Positions 1-12,428 of a stretch of DNA of 64,000 nt are shown here, in pieces. The notes beneath the pieces were generated by a model. That model was not told where the DNA came from. It was given only the letters and a program-made list of their open reading frames with translations, and searched no databases. Origin of the DNA: Christensenellaceae bacterium OttesenSCG-928-K19 (GTDB lineage Bacteria > Bacillota > Clostridia > Christensenellales > Christensenellaceae); NCBI GenBank assembly GCA_030266015.1, contig JAJDHD010000001.1, positions 62,001 through 126,000 on the forward strand. Direction: 5' to 3'. The position numbers and the translations under genes are program-made. Within the stretch, counting starts at the first letter, position 1. Every line of letters begins with the position of its first letter.

Positions 1-90
1 TAGCTCGGCAAATGCCTGCGCAAAAAGCAACCCAACTACTGCAAGCAGCATAAGCGTAAACGGTTTTAAGTATTTTGCTATTTTCCACAT
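1..90 (-). CDS. ABC exporter permease/ATPase, N-terminal fragment
   Basis: Only the first 30 codons lie in the window; the gene runs off the left edge. The peptide begins MWKIAKYLKPF and continues into a hydrophobic helix, the usual opening of a half-size ABC exporter with the membrane domain first. Its ATG at 88-90 lies upstream of the marR stop (78-80), so the two genes overlap by 13 bases and are probably translationally coupled. A MarR regulator followed by an exporter pair is a common drug or metabolite efflux arrangement. The ABC assignment rests on this short stretch and the context; another membrane protein is possible. Confidence 0.6.
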   Translation of the reverse strand, partial: MWKIAKYLKPFTLMLLAVVGLLFAQAFAEL

Positions 91-566
91 ATGTCGTTTT
101 CTCCTATACCATCCAATAATCCTGCCTGATTAATTTCCTCCATAATCTCATAAAGCCGCCCTAAAAGCTCGATCAGCTTTTCCGAATCCTTCTGTCCGAG
201 CTTGGTTAAAATAAGCTCCAAAAGGCGATCGAATTGCTTTTGGGCGCAGGAAAGCGCTTCTCTTCCCTGTTGCGTGATATCCACATAGACCTTGCGGCGG
301 TCTGTCTCGTCCGGTCTGCGTTTTATCATCCCTTTTTTTTCCAGGTTGCCCAGCATCTGCGAGATGGCAGATGTGGTGGTGTGGTGCAGGGTTGATAAAT
401 CGGCTACCCTGGCTGGCCGGCCGGTGTCCTCCTCCAAATGGCTGATGCACATCAGCATGGAGAATTCCCCACGCTTCAGCCCGCTGACGTCAATGCGGTA
501 ATGCCCCATTTTCTTCAGCTTGTTCATGGTTTCCATCAGTTCCCTGATTTGGTCATCCTGTGGCAT
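78..566 (-). CDS. MarR-family transcriptional regulator
   Basis: A 162-residue winged-helix regulator of MarR length. The recognition region is seen around HHTTTSAISQMLGNLEKKG, followed by the wing signature DETDRRKVYV, and C-terminal helices for dimerisation. It probably represses its own operon, including the overlapping exporter gene, until a ligand binds. A consensus promoter lies at 708-735, leaving a leader of about 130 bases that contains a small hairpin. The ligand cannot be predicted. Confidence 0.9.
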   Translation of the reverse strand: MPQDDQIRELMETMNKLKKMGHYRIDVSGLKRGEFSMLMCISHLEEDTGRPARVADLSTLHHTTTSAISQMLGNLEKKGMIKRRPDETDRRKVYVDITQQGREALSCAQKQFDRLLELILTKLGQKDSEKLIELLGRLYEIMEEINQAGLLDGIGENDICGK

Positions 567-638
567 TTGCTCTGTCCTTTTCCAAATACTTTAGTTTTTA
601 AGCGAAAATAACTGATCGCTTCCGCTTAGCGCGGGTTC

Positions 639-661
639 CTAACGCTTTTTGGTGTTAGGTG
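639..661 (-). other. hairpin in marR leader
   Basis: CCTAAC and GTTAGG form a 6-bp stem around a 10-base loop, inside the untranslated leader between the marR promoter and its start codon. There is no U-tract, so it is not an obvious terminator. Confidence 0.35.
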
Positions 662-707
662 GGGCCGGATAATTAATTAAGAGTATAAATAATTAACCTG
701 CTTAACT

Positions 708-735
708 ATTATATAACCTGTATGTGAGATGTCAA
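708..735 (-). promoter_or_regulatory. sigma-A promoter for marR-ABC operon
   Basis: On the minus strand, TTGACA (735-730) and TATAAT (713-708) are separated by 16 bases. Both boxes match the consensus exactly. TTAA-rich imperfect repeats just downstream (about 678-705) are a plausible MarR operator, but no clean palindrome could be fixed. Confidence 0.8.
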
Positions 736-832
736 CAAAAATTTTGTTGATAATCATATTTTTTTGTTTGCGCTTAATGCAAATAAATCTATACAGGTTA
801 ATCTTTGTGCTGATGATATACGCCGGATTGGG

Positions 833-1280
833 CTCCTGCGGCATCCATGCTGCCCGCAATACTGGGGCATCTTGCCCGTCGCATCCAATCGCCAGCGTCC
901 TGCGGACTTGGCTCTTGGGAAACCCTTGCATGCCTTCTGCCAGCGGCTCGTTCCTCGCCGGGCAGAACGCAGCAGTAGGTTTCGTTGCTCCTGCGTCATC
1001 CATGCTGCCCGCAATACTGGGGCATCCTGCCCATCGCATCCAATCGCCAGCGTCCTGCGGACTTGGCTCTTGGGAAACCCTTGCATGCCTTCTGCCAGCG
1101 GCTCGTTCCTCGCCGGGCAGAACGCAGCAGTAGGTTTCGTTGCTCCTGCGGCATCCATGCGTCCGCAGTACTGGGGCATCCTGCCCATCGCATCCAATCG
1201 CCAGCGTCCTGCGGACTTGGCTCTTGGGAAACCCTTGCATGCCTTCTGCCAGCGGCTCGTTCCTCGCCGGGCAGAACGCA
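833..1280. repeat. three tandem copies of a ~155-bp repeat
   Basis: The block ACTGGGGCAT recurs at 861, 1016 and 1170, giving periods of 155 and 154 bases, and the copies are nearly identical over their full length. Each copy carries a strong hairpin with arms TTCTGCC and GGCAGAA (935-967, 1090-1122, 1244-1276) and an inner CGGC/GCCG stem. The array fills the gap between the 3' end of the oxidoreductase gene and the marR promoter. Open frames on both strands cross it, but they have no ribosome sites and merely follow the repeat, so no protein is called. Confidence 0.9.
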
Positions 1281-1338
1281 AACGCCGCAACCCGGGTGAT
1301 GGGCTGCGGCGCTTACAGTTCGCTTCAGAAAATTGCGA

Positions 1339-4860
<3,522 letters not shown>

Positions 4861-4897
4861 TTAAAAGATTTTTTGAATAAAAAACTCGAACATTCTT

Positions 4898-4926
4898 ATT
4901 ATATCGACAGAAGGGTTAAAAAGCAA
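4898..4926 (-). promoter_or_regulatory. promoter for nifJ
   Basis: On the minus strand, TTGCTT (4926-4921), a 17-base spacer and TATAAT (4903-4898). The leader of about 60 bases contains the palindrome AATCTTTTAAAGATT before the GGAGG site. Confidence 0.65.
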
Positions 4927-5068
4927 GGAAAACAGGCGGTTTTTTCCAACCTGCGCCAGACTGCGTACAGATGCCGCCTATTATAAGGAAAGAAAAGAAT
5001 GCAACCGCACCTGTTTTTGTGCAGGAATTTGCTATGATAAAGGGGTGAGGCGGTAATGTGCGCTAAAA

Positions 5069-5097
5069 TTGACTTTTTCGCAGGTTTGCGGTATAAT
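5069..5097 (+). promoter_or_regulatory. promoter for the YabE-like gene pair
   Basis: TTGACT (5069-5074), a 17-base spacer and TATAAT (5092-5097). The in-frame TTG at 5069 is therefore the -35 box and not a start codon. Transcription should begin near 5104, about 35 bases before the ATG at 5138. Confidence 0.85.
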
Positions 5098-5137
5098 TAA
5101 CACCCTTGCGAAAACGAAACGCCCAGGGAGGAAGCAC

Positions 5138-6481
5138 ATGCCTGGAAAACGCATGGATGACAGGGATCTTGAACTGCATCCGGAAACAAAATACAAAGGT
5201 ATATTGTACGGCATCCGGCAGGGTGGCGCCTCTGATGAGGATATTGACCTGCCCCGCCCGTCGCGCCCCAGGAAAGAGAAGCCTGCGGGCAGTATTCGCT
5301 TTGGCAGAAAATCTGCATCCGGCCAGCCGCGCGCAAAAGTGACAGTGGATGAGGCAGAGGGCAGGGTGCGACGCACCAGCTATACAAAGCCATCGGGCAA
5401 GGGGCTTTCGGGCAACCTGCGCAAGCTTGTGGCGGCAAACAGTAAAAAAGGCAAAAAGAAGCGGAAGTTTAATGATTATCAAGGCGTTGTAGCAGACAGG
5501 GTGATTAAAATGACCATGGTTGCGTGCGCGGCTATTGTTGTTATTTCGGCGATTGCCATCCCCACAGGGTTTGCCAAGCCCACCACAGATATTACGTTAA
5601 ACGACGGCGGTAGGGTGATGGAAGCGCCCACATCCGCCACGACGGTAGGGGAATTTTTGGCAGATAACATGGTGGAGATTGGCGAGGAAGACGTGTTGGA
5701 GACTGATCCGGAGGCACCTATTACCGAGGGAATGGAAATAGTAATTCGACGCGCCATGCCTGTTACAATCCATACGGCGGAGGGCACGCAAACGATTCCG
5801 ATGGTTGCGGGCACGGTGGAGGACGCGCTTCGAAGCGCGGAAATTGAAGTGGCGGAGGCTGATGAGGTATATCCCTCGCTGGATACCTATGTGCGCGATG
5901 GCATGACAATCGAGCATATTACTGTGGAAGTGGGACATAAAACGGAAGTGGAAAAAATTCCGTTTGAGACAGAACAACAAAATGACAGCACTATTTTAGA
6001 GGGCGAGGTGGAAATTGCCCGCTATGGCGAAGAAGGCGAGCTGGAAATCGTCTCGGAGCAGATTTACAAAAACGGCCTTTTGACTTCGGACAAAGTGATT
6101 GAAGAAAACGTGATAAAGGAGCCGGTAAGCCAGCTGGAGCTGGTGGGGACATGGGTGCCCATCCGCACACCCAATGGCGATATCTGCAAATTTGTGATGA
6201 CCATGCGCACCACGGCATATTGTGCTGCGTGCAACACGGGCAACAAGACAGCGGTGGGGACGTATCCCCGGTATACCGACAGCTTTGGCACAATCGCGGC
6301 AAAGGACAGCAAGCTGCCGTATGGTACATGGGTCTATATTCCCGGCTATGGCTATGGCAAGGTGGAGGACACAGGCGGTTTCCCACAGGGGACGATTGAC
6401 CTTTATATTGGAGACTACGACACCTGCGTATGCGGTGAAAAATGGGGCGTACGCTATAAAGATGTATATGTATTGTATTAG
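5138..6481 (+). CDS. YabE-like G5 and 3D-domain cell-wall protein (copy 1)
   Basis: A 447-residue protein. A long basic cytoplasmic N-terminus (1-120) precedes one membrane helix (about 123-143). Then come DUF348/G5-type beta repeats starting at PTTDITLNDGGRVMEAPTS, and a C-terminal 3D domain (about 350-447) with PYGTWVYIPGYGYG and VEDTGG, the acidic site of the lytic transglycosylase-like fold. Such proteins act on peptidoglycan outside the membrane. The start is set by GGGAGG eight bases before ATG 5138. The gene lies 49 bases upstream of a paralogue. The yabE-rsmA order is conserved in Firmicutes, but here the intervening rnmV gene is missing. Confidence 0.88.
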   Translation: MPGKRMDDRDLELHPETKYKGILYGIRQGGASDEDIDLPRPSRPRKEKPAGSIRFGRKSASGQPRAKVTVDEAEGRVRRTSYTKPSGKGLSGNLRKLVAANSKKGKKKRKFNDYQGVVADRVIKMTMVACAAIVVISAIAIPTGFAKPTTDITLNDGGRVMEAPTSATTVGEFLADNMVEIGEEDVLETDPEAPITEGMEIVIRRAMPVTIHTAEGTQTIPMVAGTVEDALRSAEIEVAEADEVYPSLDTYVRDGMTIEHITVEVGHKTEVEKIPFETEQQNDSTILEGEVEIARYGEEGELEIVSEQIYKNGLLTSDKVIEENVIKEPVSQLELVGTWVPIRTPNGDICKFVMTMRTTAYCAACNTGNKTAVGTYPRYTDSFGTIAAKDSKLPYGTWVYIPGYGYGKVEDTGGFPQGTIDLYIGDYDTCVCGEKWGVRYKDVYVLY

Positions 6482-6530
6482 GGTAGGGTAACGTTAGGGT
6501 TTTCGGAAGTAACATTACCTGGAGGATTTA

Positions 6531-7910
6531 ATGTCGGAAGAAAAAAAACCAAAAGTGCGGGTATCCCGCGCGGCCAGAAAAGATTTATCGGAAAAAACAG
6601 CTTGGAACGCTGCAAGCCCGCCAAAGGGGAGGCTGCCGCAGGAGCGTGAGGAAAGAGTGGCGAAGGCATCCCGTTTGCGCAGCCACAGGACCGCATTGCG
6701 AAGGCGGGAAAATAATGTAGGGCTGGGCCGAAAGGACCGTGCGACATTCACACCCGGGTCGGGCGGGGAAGGGTTTGGCGCTTTTTTTAGGGATCGATTG
6801 CTGAAAACCACGGTGGTGACATGCGTGGTGATTGCGATTGTTTCTGCAATTGCCATTCCTACGGCATTTGCCAAGCCGACAACCAATATTATATTGAATG
6901 ACGGCGGCAGGGTGATGGAAGCGCCTACGTCGGCTGCGACAGTGGGGGAATTCCTGGAGGATAATAAAGTATTGGTAGGGGCGGATGACCTGCTGGAAGC
7001 GTCTAAAGATACGCCCATTACCGAAGGAATGGAGATTATCATCCGGCGTTCCATGCCTGTTACCATACACACGGCGGAAGCCTCGCATACCATTAACATG
7101 GTGGCGGGGACGGTGCGGGACGCGCTGGACCGCGCGGGCGTTGTTCCTGCGGAGCACGACGAGGTGTATCCCTCGCCGGATACTTATGTGCGATCCGGCA
7201 TGGTGATAGACCACATCACAGTGCAAACAGAAACGATTGTGGAGGAATATTCCATTCCTTATAAATCGATAGAGCGGGAAGACAATACGCTGGAAAAAGG
7301 CGAAACGGAGATTGCGCAATGGGGCGAGGAAGGCACGCTGCAGATTATCCGGGAGCAAATATGGAAAAACGGCGTGATGACGGCGGAATACACCATATCT
7401 GAAGAAGTGACAAAAGAGGCGGTAAGCGAGATTACAAATGTGGGAACCTATGTGGAGCCGGAGCCGGAGCCAGAGGAAAAGACGGTGAAAACATCCGATA
7501 TCCACAGTGGCTCTAAGAACACATCCTCCGGCGGCGGTTCATCCTCCGGGGGCAGCTCGTCGGGCGGGTCGTCCGGTGGCGGCTCGTGGAGTGGCGGGGC
7601 TACAACGCTTGATGATGGGACGCCGGTTAAGTATACGGTGGATCTACGTGTGACGGCATATTGCTCGGCGTGTAACTCCGGCAATAAAACTTCTACGGGA
7701 ACCTATCCCTCTGTGGGAACGGTTGCCGCGAGAACAAGCCGGTTTGCGTATGGCACAAAGCTGTTTATCCCCGGCTATGGCTATGGCAGGGTGGAGGATA
7801 CCGGCGGGTTTGCCGACACTACCATTGATGTATATCTGGGCGACCGTGAAACTTGTACCTGCGGCAGCAGCTGGAGCACGGGGACATACACGGTATATGT
7901 GATAGAATAA
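6531..7910 (+). CDS. YabE-like G5 and 3D-domain cell-wall protein (copy 2)
   Basis: A 459-residue paralogue of the preceding gene with the same order: basic N-terminus, one membrane helix (about 92-112), DUF348/G5 repeats, then a 3D domain with LFIPGYGYGRVEDTGG. It differs by a Gly/Ser-rich flexible linker (about residues 324-360) between the G5 part and the 3D domain, probably to let the catalytic part reach into the wall. ATG 6531 follows GGAGG. It is cotranscribed with copy 1. Both copies keep the AYC.AC.TGNKT cysteine motif at the start of the 3D domain. Confidence 0.88.
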   Translation: MSEEKKPKVRVSRAARKDLSEKTAWNAASPPKGRLPQEREERVAKASRLRSHRTALRRRENNVGLGRKDRATFTPGSGGEGFGAFFRDRLLKTTVVTCVVIAIVSAIAIPTAFAKPTTNIILNDGGRVMEAPTSAATVGEFLEDNKVLVGADDLLEASKDTPITEGMEIIIRRSMPVTIHTAEASHTINMVAGTVRDALDRAGVVPAEHDEVYPSPDTYVRSGMVIDHITVQTETIVEEYSIPYKSIEREDNTLEKGETEIAQWGEEGTLQIIREQIWKNGVMTAEYTISEEVTKEAVSEITNVGTYVEPEPEPEEKTVKTSDIHSGSKNTSSGGGSSSGGSSSGGSSGGGSWSGGATTLDDGTPVKYTVDLRVTAYCSACNSGNKTSTGTYPSVGTVAARTSRFAYGTKLFIPGYGYGRVEDTGGFADTTIDVYLGDRETCTCGSSWSTGTYTVYVIE

Positions 7911-7998
7911 CGGCGTGTTTTCTGGCAAGGCTGGATAGAGGGAAGCTGCGTTGTGCTATTGGAGTGCTTTAACAGGATTTGGATTTTTGAGGACAAAC

Positions 7999-8041
7999 CA
8001 GGCTCCCGGCCATGTCCCCTTGCGGGTGCGGCGGGAGCCTG
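7999..8041 (+). terminator. hairpin between the YabE-like pair and rsmA
   Basis: CAGGCTCCCG (7999-8008) pairs perfectly with CGGGAGCCTG (8032-8041). Only a short, interrupted T stretch follows (TTGTTAT). It may terminate the upstream operon or be an RNA-stabilising element in the rsmA leader. Confidence 0.5.
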
Positions 8042-8118
8042 TTGTTATACTATATGGAACGGACGCTGTGTTGCGTAACGGCTGCCGGATATAAGCGGAA
8101 AGGGAACGGGAGAACAGG

Positions 8119-8958
8119 TTGAACCTTACGTCGCCAAAAGAAGTCAGGGAGTTTCTGCGCGAAAACGGGCTTTCCCCATTGAAAAAATTTGGGCAGAATT
8201 TCCTTGTGGACGGGAATATCATAACAAAAATTGCGGGAAGTGTACCACTTGTGGATGGCAATGTGCTGGAGATTGGCACGGGGCTGGGCGCGCTCACAGA
8301 GGCGCTTGCAAAGCGGGCGGAGCGCGTTGTGTCTGTAGAGGTGGATAAAGGGCTGATTAAGGCGCATGGGCAAACGCTTGCCGGGCATGAGAATATTACG
8401 GTGCTGGAAAGCGATATCTTAAAAACGGATTTGAAGAAGATGAGGGCCGAATATTTTGACGGACAGCCATTTGACGTGTGCGGAAACCTTCCCTATTACA
8501 TTACATCAAAAATATTGCTGCATGTGCTGGAGAGCGGTGCGGGCGTGACAAGCCTCACCGCAATGGTGCAAAAGGAAGTGGCGGCGCGCCTTGCTGCAAA
8601 TGCAGGGGACGCTGATTATGGAGCGCTCACTGCCTCCTGTCGTTATTACGCGGACGCCGAGGTGCTGTTTACCGTTTCCAAGAATTGTTTTTATCCCGCG
8701 CCGGATGTGGATTCGGCAATCCTTTTTATGGATCTTACACGCGGTGCTTTTGATGTGGACAGGCAAAGCTATGTAAAGACAGTGCGCACGGCGTTTGCCA
8801 TGCGCAGGAAAACACTGCTGAATAACCTGAGGCAAGTGGCCCCGCCAGCCCGGGTGGAGCAGGCTTTGGCCATGCTTTCCATAGAACCGGCTGCCCGTGC
8901 GCAGGATCTTTCCCCGCGGCAATTTGCCGAGTTGGCAAAGGCGTTGTTTGGCGAATAA
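8119..8958 (+). CDS. rsmA: 16S rRNA (adenine1518/1519-N6)-dimethyltransferase
   Basis: 279 residues. It uses S-adenosylmethionine to dimethylate the two adjacent adenines in the 3' terminal hairpin of 16S rRNA during 30S maturation. Visible signatures are KKFGQNFL at the N-terminus, the SAM-binding EIGTGLGALT, acidic motif II at VEVDK, and the catalytic NLPYYI. The family's small C-terminal helical domain is present. The start is TTG 8119, with GGGAG six bases upstream; no ATG fits the conserved N-terminus. Position after yabE-type genes supports the call. Confidence 0.96.
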   Translation: MNLTSPKEVREFLRENGLSPLKKFGQNFLVDGNIITKIAGSVPLVDGNVLEIGTGLGALTEALAKRAERVVSVEVDKGLIKAHGQTLAGHENITVLESDILKTDLKKMRAEYFDGQPFDVCGNLPYYITSKILLHVLESGAGVTSLTAMVQKEVAARLAANAGDADYGALTASCRYYADAEVLFTVSKNCFYPAPDVDSAILFMDLTRGAFDVDRQSYVKTVRTAFAMRRKTLLNNLRQVAPPARVEQALAMLSIEPAARAQDLSPRQFAELAKALFGE

Positions 8959-9049
8959 AAAAGCGGCAATGTAATTTTGTTGATATTCCAGCCGGAAAAC
9001 AGTTGATAAATAAGTGTTAGGGATTATTAATCAAAAGGAGTACTGGGAT

Positions 9050-9739
9050 ATGGGTAAAAAAAGGATTTATATTACACCGGATGGGCCGTACGAGGTGCAA
9101 GGTGGAATTCCCTTGCGAGTGCAAAAGACGACGGTAGATGAGCAGGGCGCGTCGGTGGACTGGGTGCCGGGCAGGAAATATGAGGTGGAAGAAACCTATC
9201 ACCTGTGCCGTTGTGGGCATTCCGGCGAGAAGCCGTTTTGCGATGGGTCACATGAGAGGGTGGATTTTGCCGGTGCAGAGACAGCGGCTTACGGAGAGGA
9301 TATTGCGGACGGAACACTGGAATACAGCGGGCCGGAACTGACACTTATAGATAATGAAGCGCTTTGCGCATCTGCGCGTTTTTGTGATCGCGGGATCAAC
9401 GCCTGGTATGCGGTGGAGGATTCCGGCAAGGAAGAAAATAAAGCGCTTGCCATAGAGGAGGTGGGCAAATGCCCCTCTGGCCGGCTGACGCTCAAAGACA
9501 AGGCGGGAGATGTGATTGAGCCCAGCCTGCCGCAGGCAATTTCCCTCATGGAATCTACGGTGCACGATTGCCGGGGGCCTCTTGTGGTGACAGGAGAGAT
9601 CTCTGTGCGCAGCGCGGATGACCATGAGTTTTTGCCGAGAAACCGCATGACGCTTTGTCGTTGTGGCGAGTCAAAGAACAAGCCGTTTTGTGATTCTACC
9701 CATGTGGAGTGTCCGCATATGAAAGGGTTTGATGAATAA
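9050..9739 (+). CDS. double CDGSH-type iron-sulfur protein
   Basis: 229 residues with two CDGSH-type 2Fe-2S sites. The first, CRCGHSGEKPFCDGSH (Cys53, Cys55, Cys64, His68), is canonical. The second, near the C-terminus, CRCGESKNKPFCDSTH, has Gly replaced by Ser but keeps all four ligands. Between them a segment with ALCASARFC and GKCPSGRL resembles the divergent ferredoxin-like domain often fused to CDGSH proteins. A cytosolic electron-transfer or redox-sensing role is likely; partners are unknown. ATG 9050 follows AAGGAG by nine bases; an upstream in-frame GTG has no ribosome site. Confidence 0.88.
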   Translation: MGKKRIYITPDGPYEVQGGIPLRVQKTTVDEQGASVDWVPGRKYEVEETYHLCRCGHSGEKPFCDGSHERVDFAGAETAAYGEDIADGTLEYSGPELTLIDNEALCASARFCDRGINAWYAVEDSGKEENKALAIEEVGKCPSGRLTLKDKAGDVIEPSLPQAISLMESTVHDCRGPLVVTGEISVRSADDHEFLPRNRMTLCRCGESKNKPFCDSTHVECPHMKGFDE

Positions 9740-10134
9740 AATGCAATTTATGTAGCATAACGCTTGCAGGCAGGCTGTGTTTGCCGATGGAATCCCGGGA
9801 TGTGTGAAAGGGCGCGAATGCCAGCGTGTGTATGCATGGCGCCATCGCGGGGGAGCGCCGCAGGCTTTGTGGGGCAAGTGGAATGTGACAGCGTTGCGGG
9901 ATAGAGTTTGCAATTCCCTGATATTTTTTCTGCGCAGAAAAAGGGATACAGGATTTAATATAGAATATGTTAAATTAGGGAAAGAGTTCGATTTACGTTT
10001 TTTGTGGATGAGGTGAATGGTCTTATAAATGTTCATCCAGAACAGAGAATTGTGATGACGACATTTGCACATGTAATGTGTGTTTTATTTTATATCGATC
10101 ATTCGATAAAACAAAGGAAGGCGAGGTTTTTAAA
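9740..10134. other. 395-base gap before pckA
   Basis: No gene is seen. It holds a perfect 18-base palindrome (TTTTTCTGC/GCAGAAAAA, 9925-9942) and a small inverted repeat TATCGA-TCAT-TCGATA (10093-10108) close to the pckA ribosome site. Several AT-rich segments could be -10 boxes, but no promoter is convincing. The palindrome may be an operator for pckA control. Confidence 0.4.
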
Positions 10135-11739
10135 ATGGCAAATATCGATTTGGGGCAATATGGCATCACAGGGGTTAAGGAGATTGTACACAATCCTTCT
10201 TACGAGATGTTATTTGAGGAAGAAACAAAAACCGGTCTCACAGGTTACGAAAAAGGACAGGTGAGCGAGCTTGGCGCGGTAAATGTTATGACCGGTATTT
10301 ATACGGGGCGTTCGCCCAAGGACAAGTTCATTGTTATGGACGAGACATCAAAGGACACGGTTTGGTGGACCTCTGATGAACAGGCGAATGACAACCGTCC
10401 TTTGAGCGAAGAATCATGGAATACGTGCAAAAAGATGGCTGTTGACGAGCTTTCAAACAAAAGGCTGTTTGTGGTAGACGCATTCTGCGGCGCTAATAAA
10501 GATTCCCGCATGGCGATTCGTTTTATTATGGAAGTTGCATGGCAGGCACATTTCGTTAAGAATATGTTTATTGCACCGACGGCAGAGGAGCTGGAAAGCT
10601 TTAAGCCGGATTTTGTGGTTTATAACGCCTCCAAGGCAAAGGTGGACAATTACAAAGAGCTGGGCCTGAACTCTGAGACGGGTATCCTGTTTAATCTCAC
10701 CAGTCGTGAGCAGGTTATTTTGAACTCGTGGTATGGCGGCGAAATGAAAAAGGGTATGTTCTCCATGATGAACTACTACCTGCCGTTGAAGGGCATTGCT
10801 TCTATGCATTGCTCGGCAAATACTGATATGGACGGCAAGAACACCGCCATATTCTTTGGGCTTTCCGGCACGGGAAAAACCACCCTTTCTACCGATCCCA
10901 AGCGCCTTCTTATCGGCGACGACGAGCATGGCTGGGACGACGAGGGTGTGTTTAACTTTGAGGGCGGATGCTATGCAAAGGTAATCGACCTTGACAAGGA
11001 TTCGGAGCCGGATATCTACAATGCAATCAAACGCAACGCGCTGCTGGAGAATGTAACGCTTGATGCGAACGGTAAGATTGATTTTACGGACAAGAGCGTG
11101 ACGGAGAATACCCGTCTTTCTTATCCGCTTAACCACATCACGAATATTGTGAAGCCTGTTTCGGCGGCTCCTGCTGCGAAGGATGTTATCTTCCTGTCGG
11201 CAGACGCGTTCGGTGTGCTTCCCCCGGTGTCTATCTTAACACCAGAGCAGATGCAGTATTACTTCCTGTCTGGGTTCACAGCCAAGCTTGCGGGCACAGA
11301 GCGTGGAATTACAGAGCCTACACCGACGTTTTCCGCTTGCTTTGGCAAAGCGTTCCTGGAGCTGCACCCAACCAAGTATGCGGAAGAGCTTGTGAAGAGG
11401 ACGGTAGCCAACAATTCTAATGCTTACCTTGTGAACACAGGCTGGAACGGCTCCGGAAAACGTATCTCCATAAAAGATACGCGTGGTATTATCGATGCGA
11501 TACTGGATGGCTCCATTGAAAATGCACCTACCAAAAAGCTGCCATACTTTAATGTTGCAATCCCGACAGAGCTGCCGGGTGTGGATACGAATATCCTTGA
11601 TCCACGTGACACGTATGCGAATGCTGCTGAGTGGGAAGAGAAAGCAAAAGACCTGGCGCAGCGCTTCATAAAGAACTTTGCGAAATACACGGGAAATGAT
11701 GCGGGTAAAGCATTGGTTTCCGCGGGTCCCCAATTGTAA
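10135..11739 (+). CDS. pckA: phosphoenolpyruvate carboxykinase (ATP)
   Basis: 534 residues, normal for the ATP-dependent class. It interconverts oxaloacetate + ATP and PEP + CO2 + ADP; in fermenters it often runs toward oxaloacetate. Visible motifs are GRSPKDKF (58-65), the P-loop [11 protein letters not shown] (from 242), and the metal-binding [11 protein letters not shown] (from about 260). ATG 10135 is preceded by AAGGAAGGCGAGG; upstream in-frame codons lack conservation and a ribosome site. It is monocistronic, closed by a strong terminator. Confidence 0.97.
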   Translation: MANIDLGQYGITGVKEIVHNPSYEMLFEEETKTGLTGYEKGQVSELGAVNVMTGIYTGRSPKDKFIVMDETSKDTVWWTSDEQANDNRPLSEESWNTCKKMAVDELSNKRLFVVDAFCGANKDSRMAIRFIMEVAWQAHFVKNMFIAPTAEELESFKPDFVVYNASKAKVDNYKELGLNSETGILFNLTSREQVILNSWYGGEMKKGMFSMMNYYLPLKGIASMHCSANTDMDGKNTAIFFGLSGTGKTTLSTDPKRLLIGDDEHGWDDEGVFNFEGGCYAKVIDLDKDSEPDIYNAIKRNALLENVTLDANGKIDFTDKSVTENTRLSYPLNHITNIVKPVSAAPAAKDVIFLSADAFGVLPPVSILTPEQMQYYFLSGFTAKLAGTERGITEPTPTFSACFGKAFLELHPTKYAEELVKRTVANNSNAYLVNTGWNGSGKRISIKDTRGIIDAILDGSIENAPTKKLPYFNVAIPTELPGVDTNILDPRDTYANAAEWEEKAKDLAQRFIKNFAKYTGNDAGKALVSAGPQL

Positions 11740-11760
11740 GGGCCTGGTTTCAAGGATTAA

Positions 11761-11796
11761 CAAAAAGCCCCTGAGCTGTAGGCGCGGGGGTTTTTG
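11761..11796 (+). terminator. pckA terminator
   Basis: AAAAAGCCCC (11762-11771) pairs with GGGGGTTTTT (11786-11795), a GC-rich stem ending in a T run. The reverse orientation also ends in a T run. Confidence 0.9.
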
Positions 11797-11813
11797 TATT
11801 GTATAATAAAATC

Positions 11814-12422
11814 ATGATGGGGCTTGCATTGGAAAACAAAGAAAATCTGGCGTTCCAGATTATTGCGCTGGCGCTGCTTGTGTGTGGTATCGTTTATTAT
11901 GTCTATCTGCTCTATACCCGTTGGCAGGTTGTGAAGCATGGTGAGGTATACATGGCGCGAAAGGTTGGGTTTTTGCGCCCACAAGGGAGTTATGTATGGT
12001 TTCGTTTTAACCGGATCCAGCGGACAACGGTAAAACCGCTGTATGAGATTGAAACGGAGGAGAGTATTTATTGCACGAAATCGTTCGATACTTATCGCCC
12101 CAGCCCGCCGCCATATCGCGAGGACGAACAGAAAAACTGGATCTCCCCATATGTGACCCGGCTGTATGATGAGGTGTATTTTTATGAAAAGAAACCTAAA
12201 TGGGTAAGCGTAGCGGGCAAAAAGTTTGTGCGCCGTTATGTTGTGTGGCTGCTGGTGTTCTGTGCGCTGGTTCCTGTTGTTTTTACACTGCCCGGCGTTT
12301 GGCCAAAATCACCCACTCGGCAGTATTATGACGCTTCGCAGCTCCCAACACAGGAGGAGTTGTACAATCTTATTTTGCAGGATCATGAAGAGTGGGAATC
12401 CTTTCCGGTGGTGGATGAATAA
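11814..12422 (+). CDS. two-helix membrane protein of unknown function
   Basis: About 202 residues, not recognised. The first helix is near residues 15-36 (IIALALLVCGIVYYVYLLY). A basic, Tyr/Phe-rich cytosolic or external domain follows, then a second helix (about 140-160) ending in LPGVWPKSP. The tail is acidic. It starts 17 bases after the pckA terminator. No Shine-Dalgarno site precedes either ATG (11814, 11817). A TATAAT at 11802-11807 sits just before the start, which would fit a leaderless message or a misplaced start. Codon use resembles the neighbours, so it is probably real. Confidence 0.55.
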   Translation: MMGLALENKENLAFQIIALALLVCGIVYYVYLLYTRWQVVKHGEVYMARKVGFLRPQGSYVWFRFNRIQRTTVKPLYEIETEESIYCTKSFDTYRPSPPPYREDEQKNWISPYVTRLYDEVYFYEKKPKWVSVAGKKFVRRYVVWLLVFCALVPVVFTLPGVWPKSPTRQYYDASQLPTQEELYNLILQDHEEWESFPVVDE

Positions 12423-12428
12423 AGCCTT

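Noticed and set aside
833-1280. CRISPR array
   Set aside because: The units are 155 bases and identical throughout, with no short repeat-spacer alternation and no cas genes.
5069-5137. Upstream TTG start for the first YabE-like gene
   Set aside because: The TTG is part of the -35 box of a consensus promoter and would lie upstream of the transcript start.
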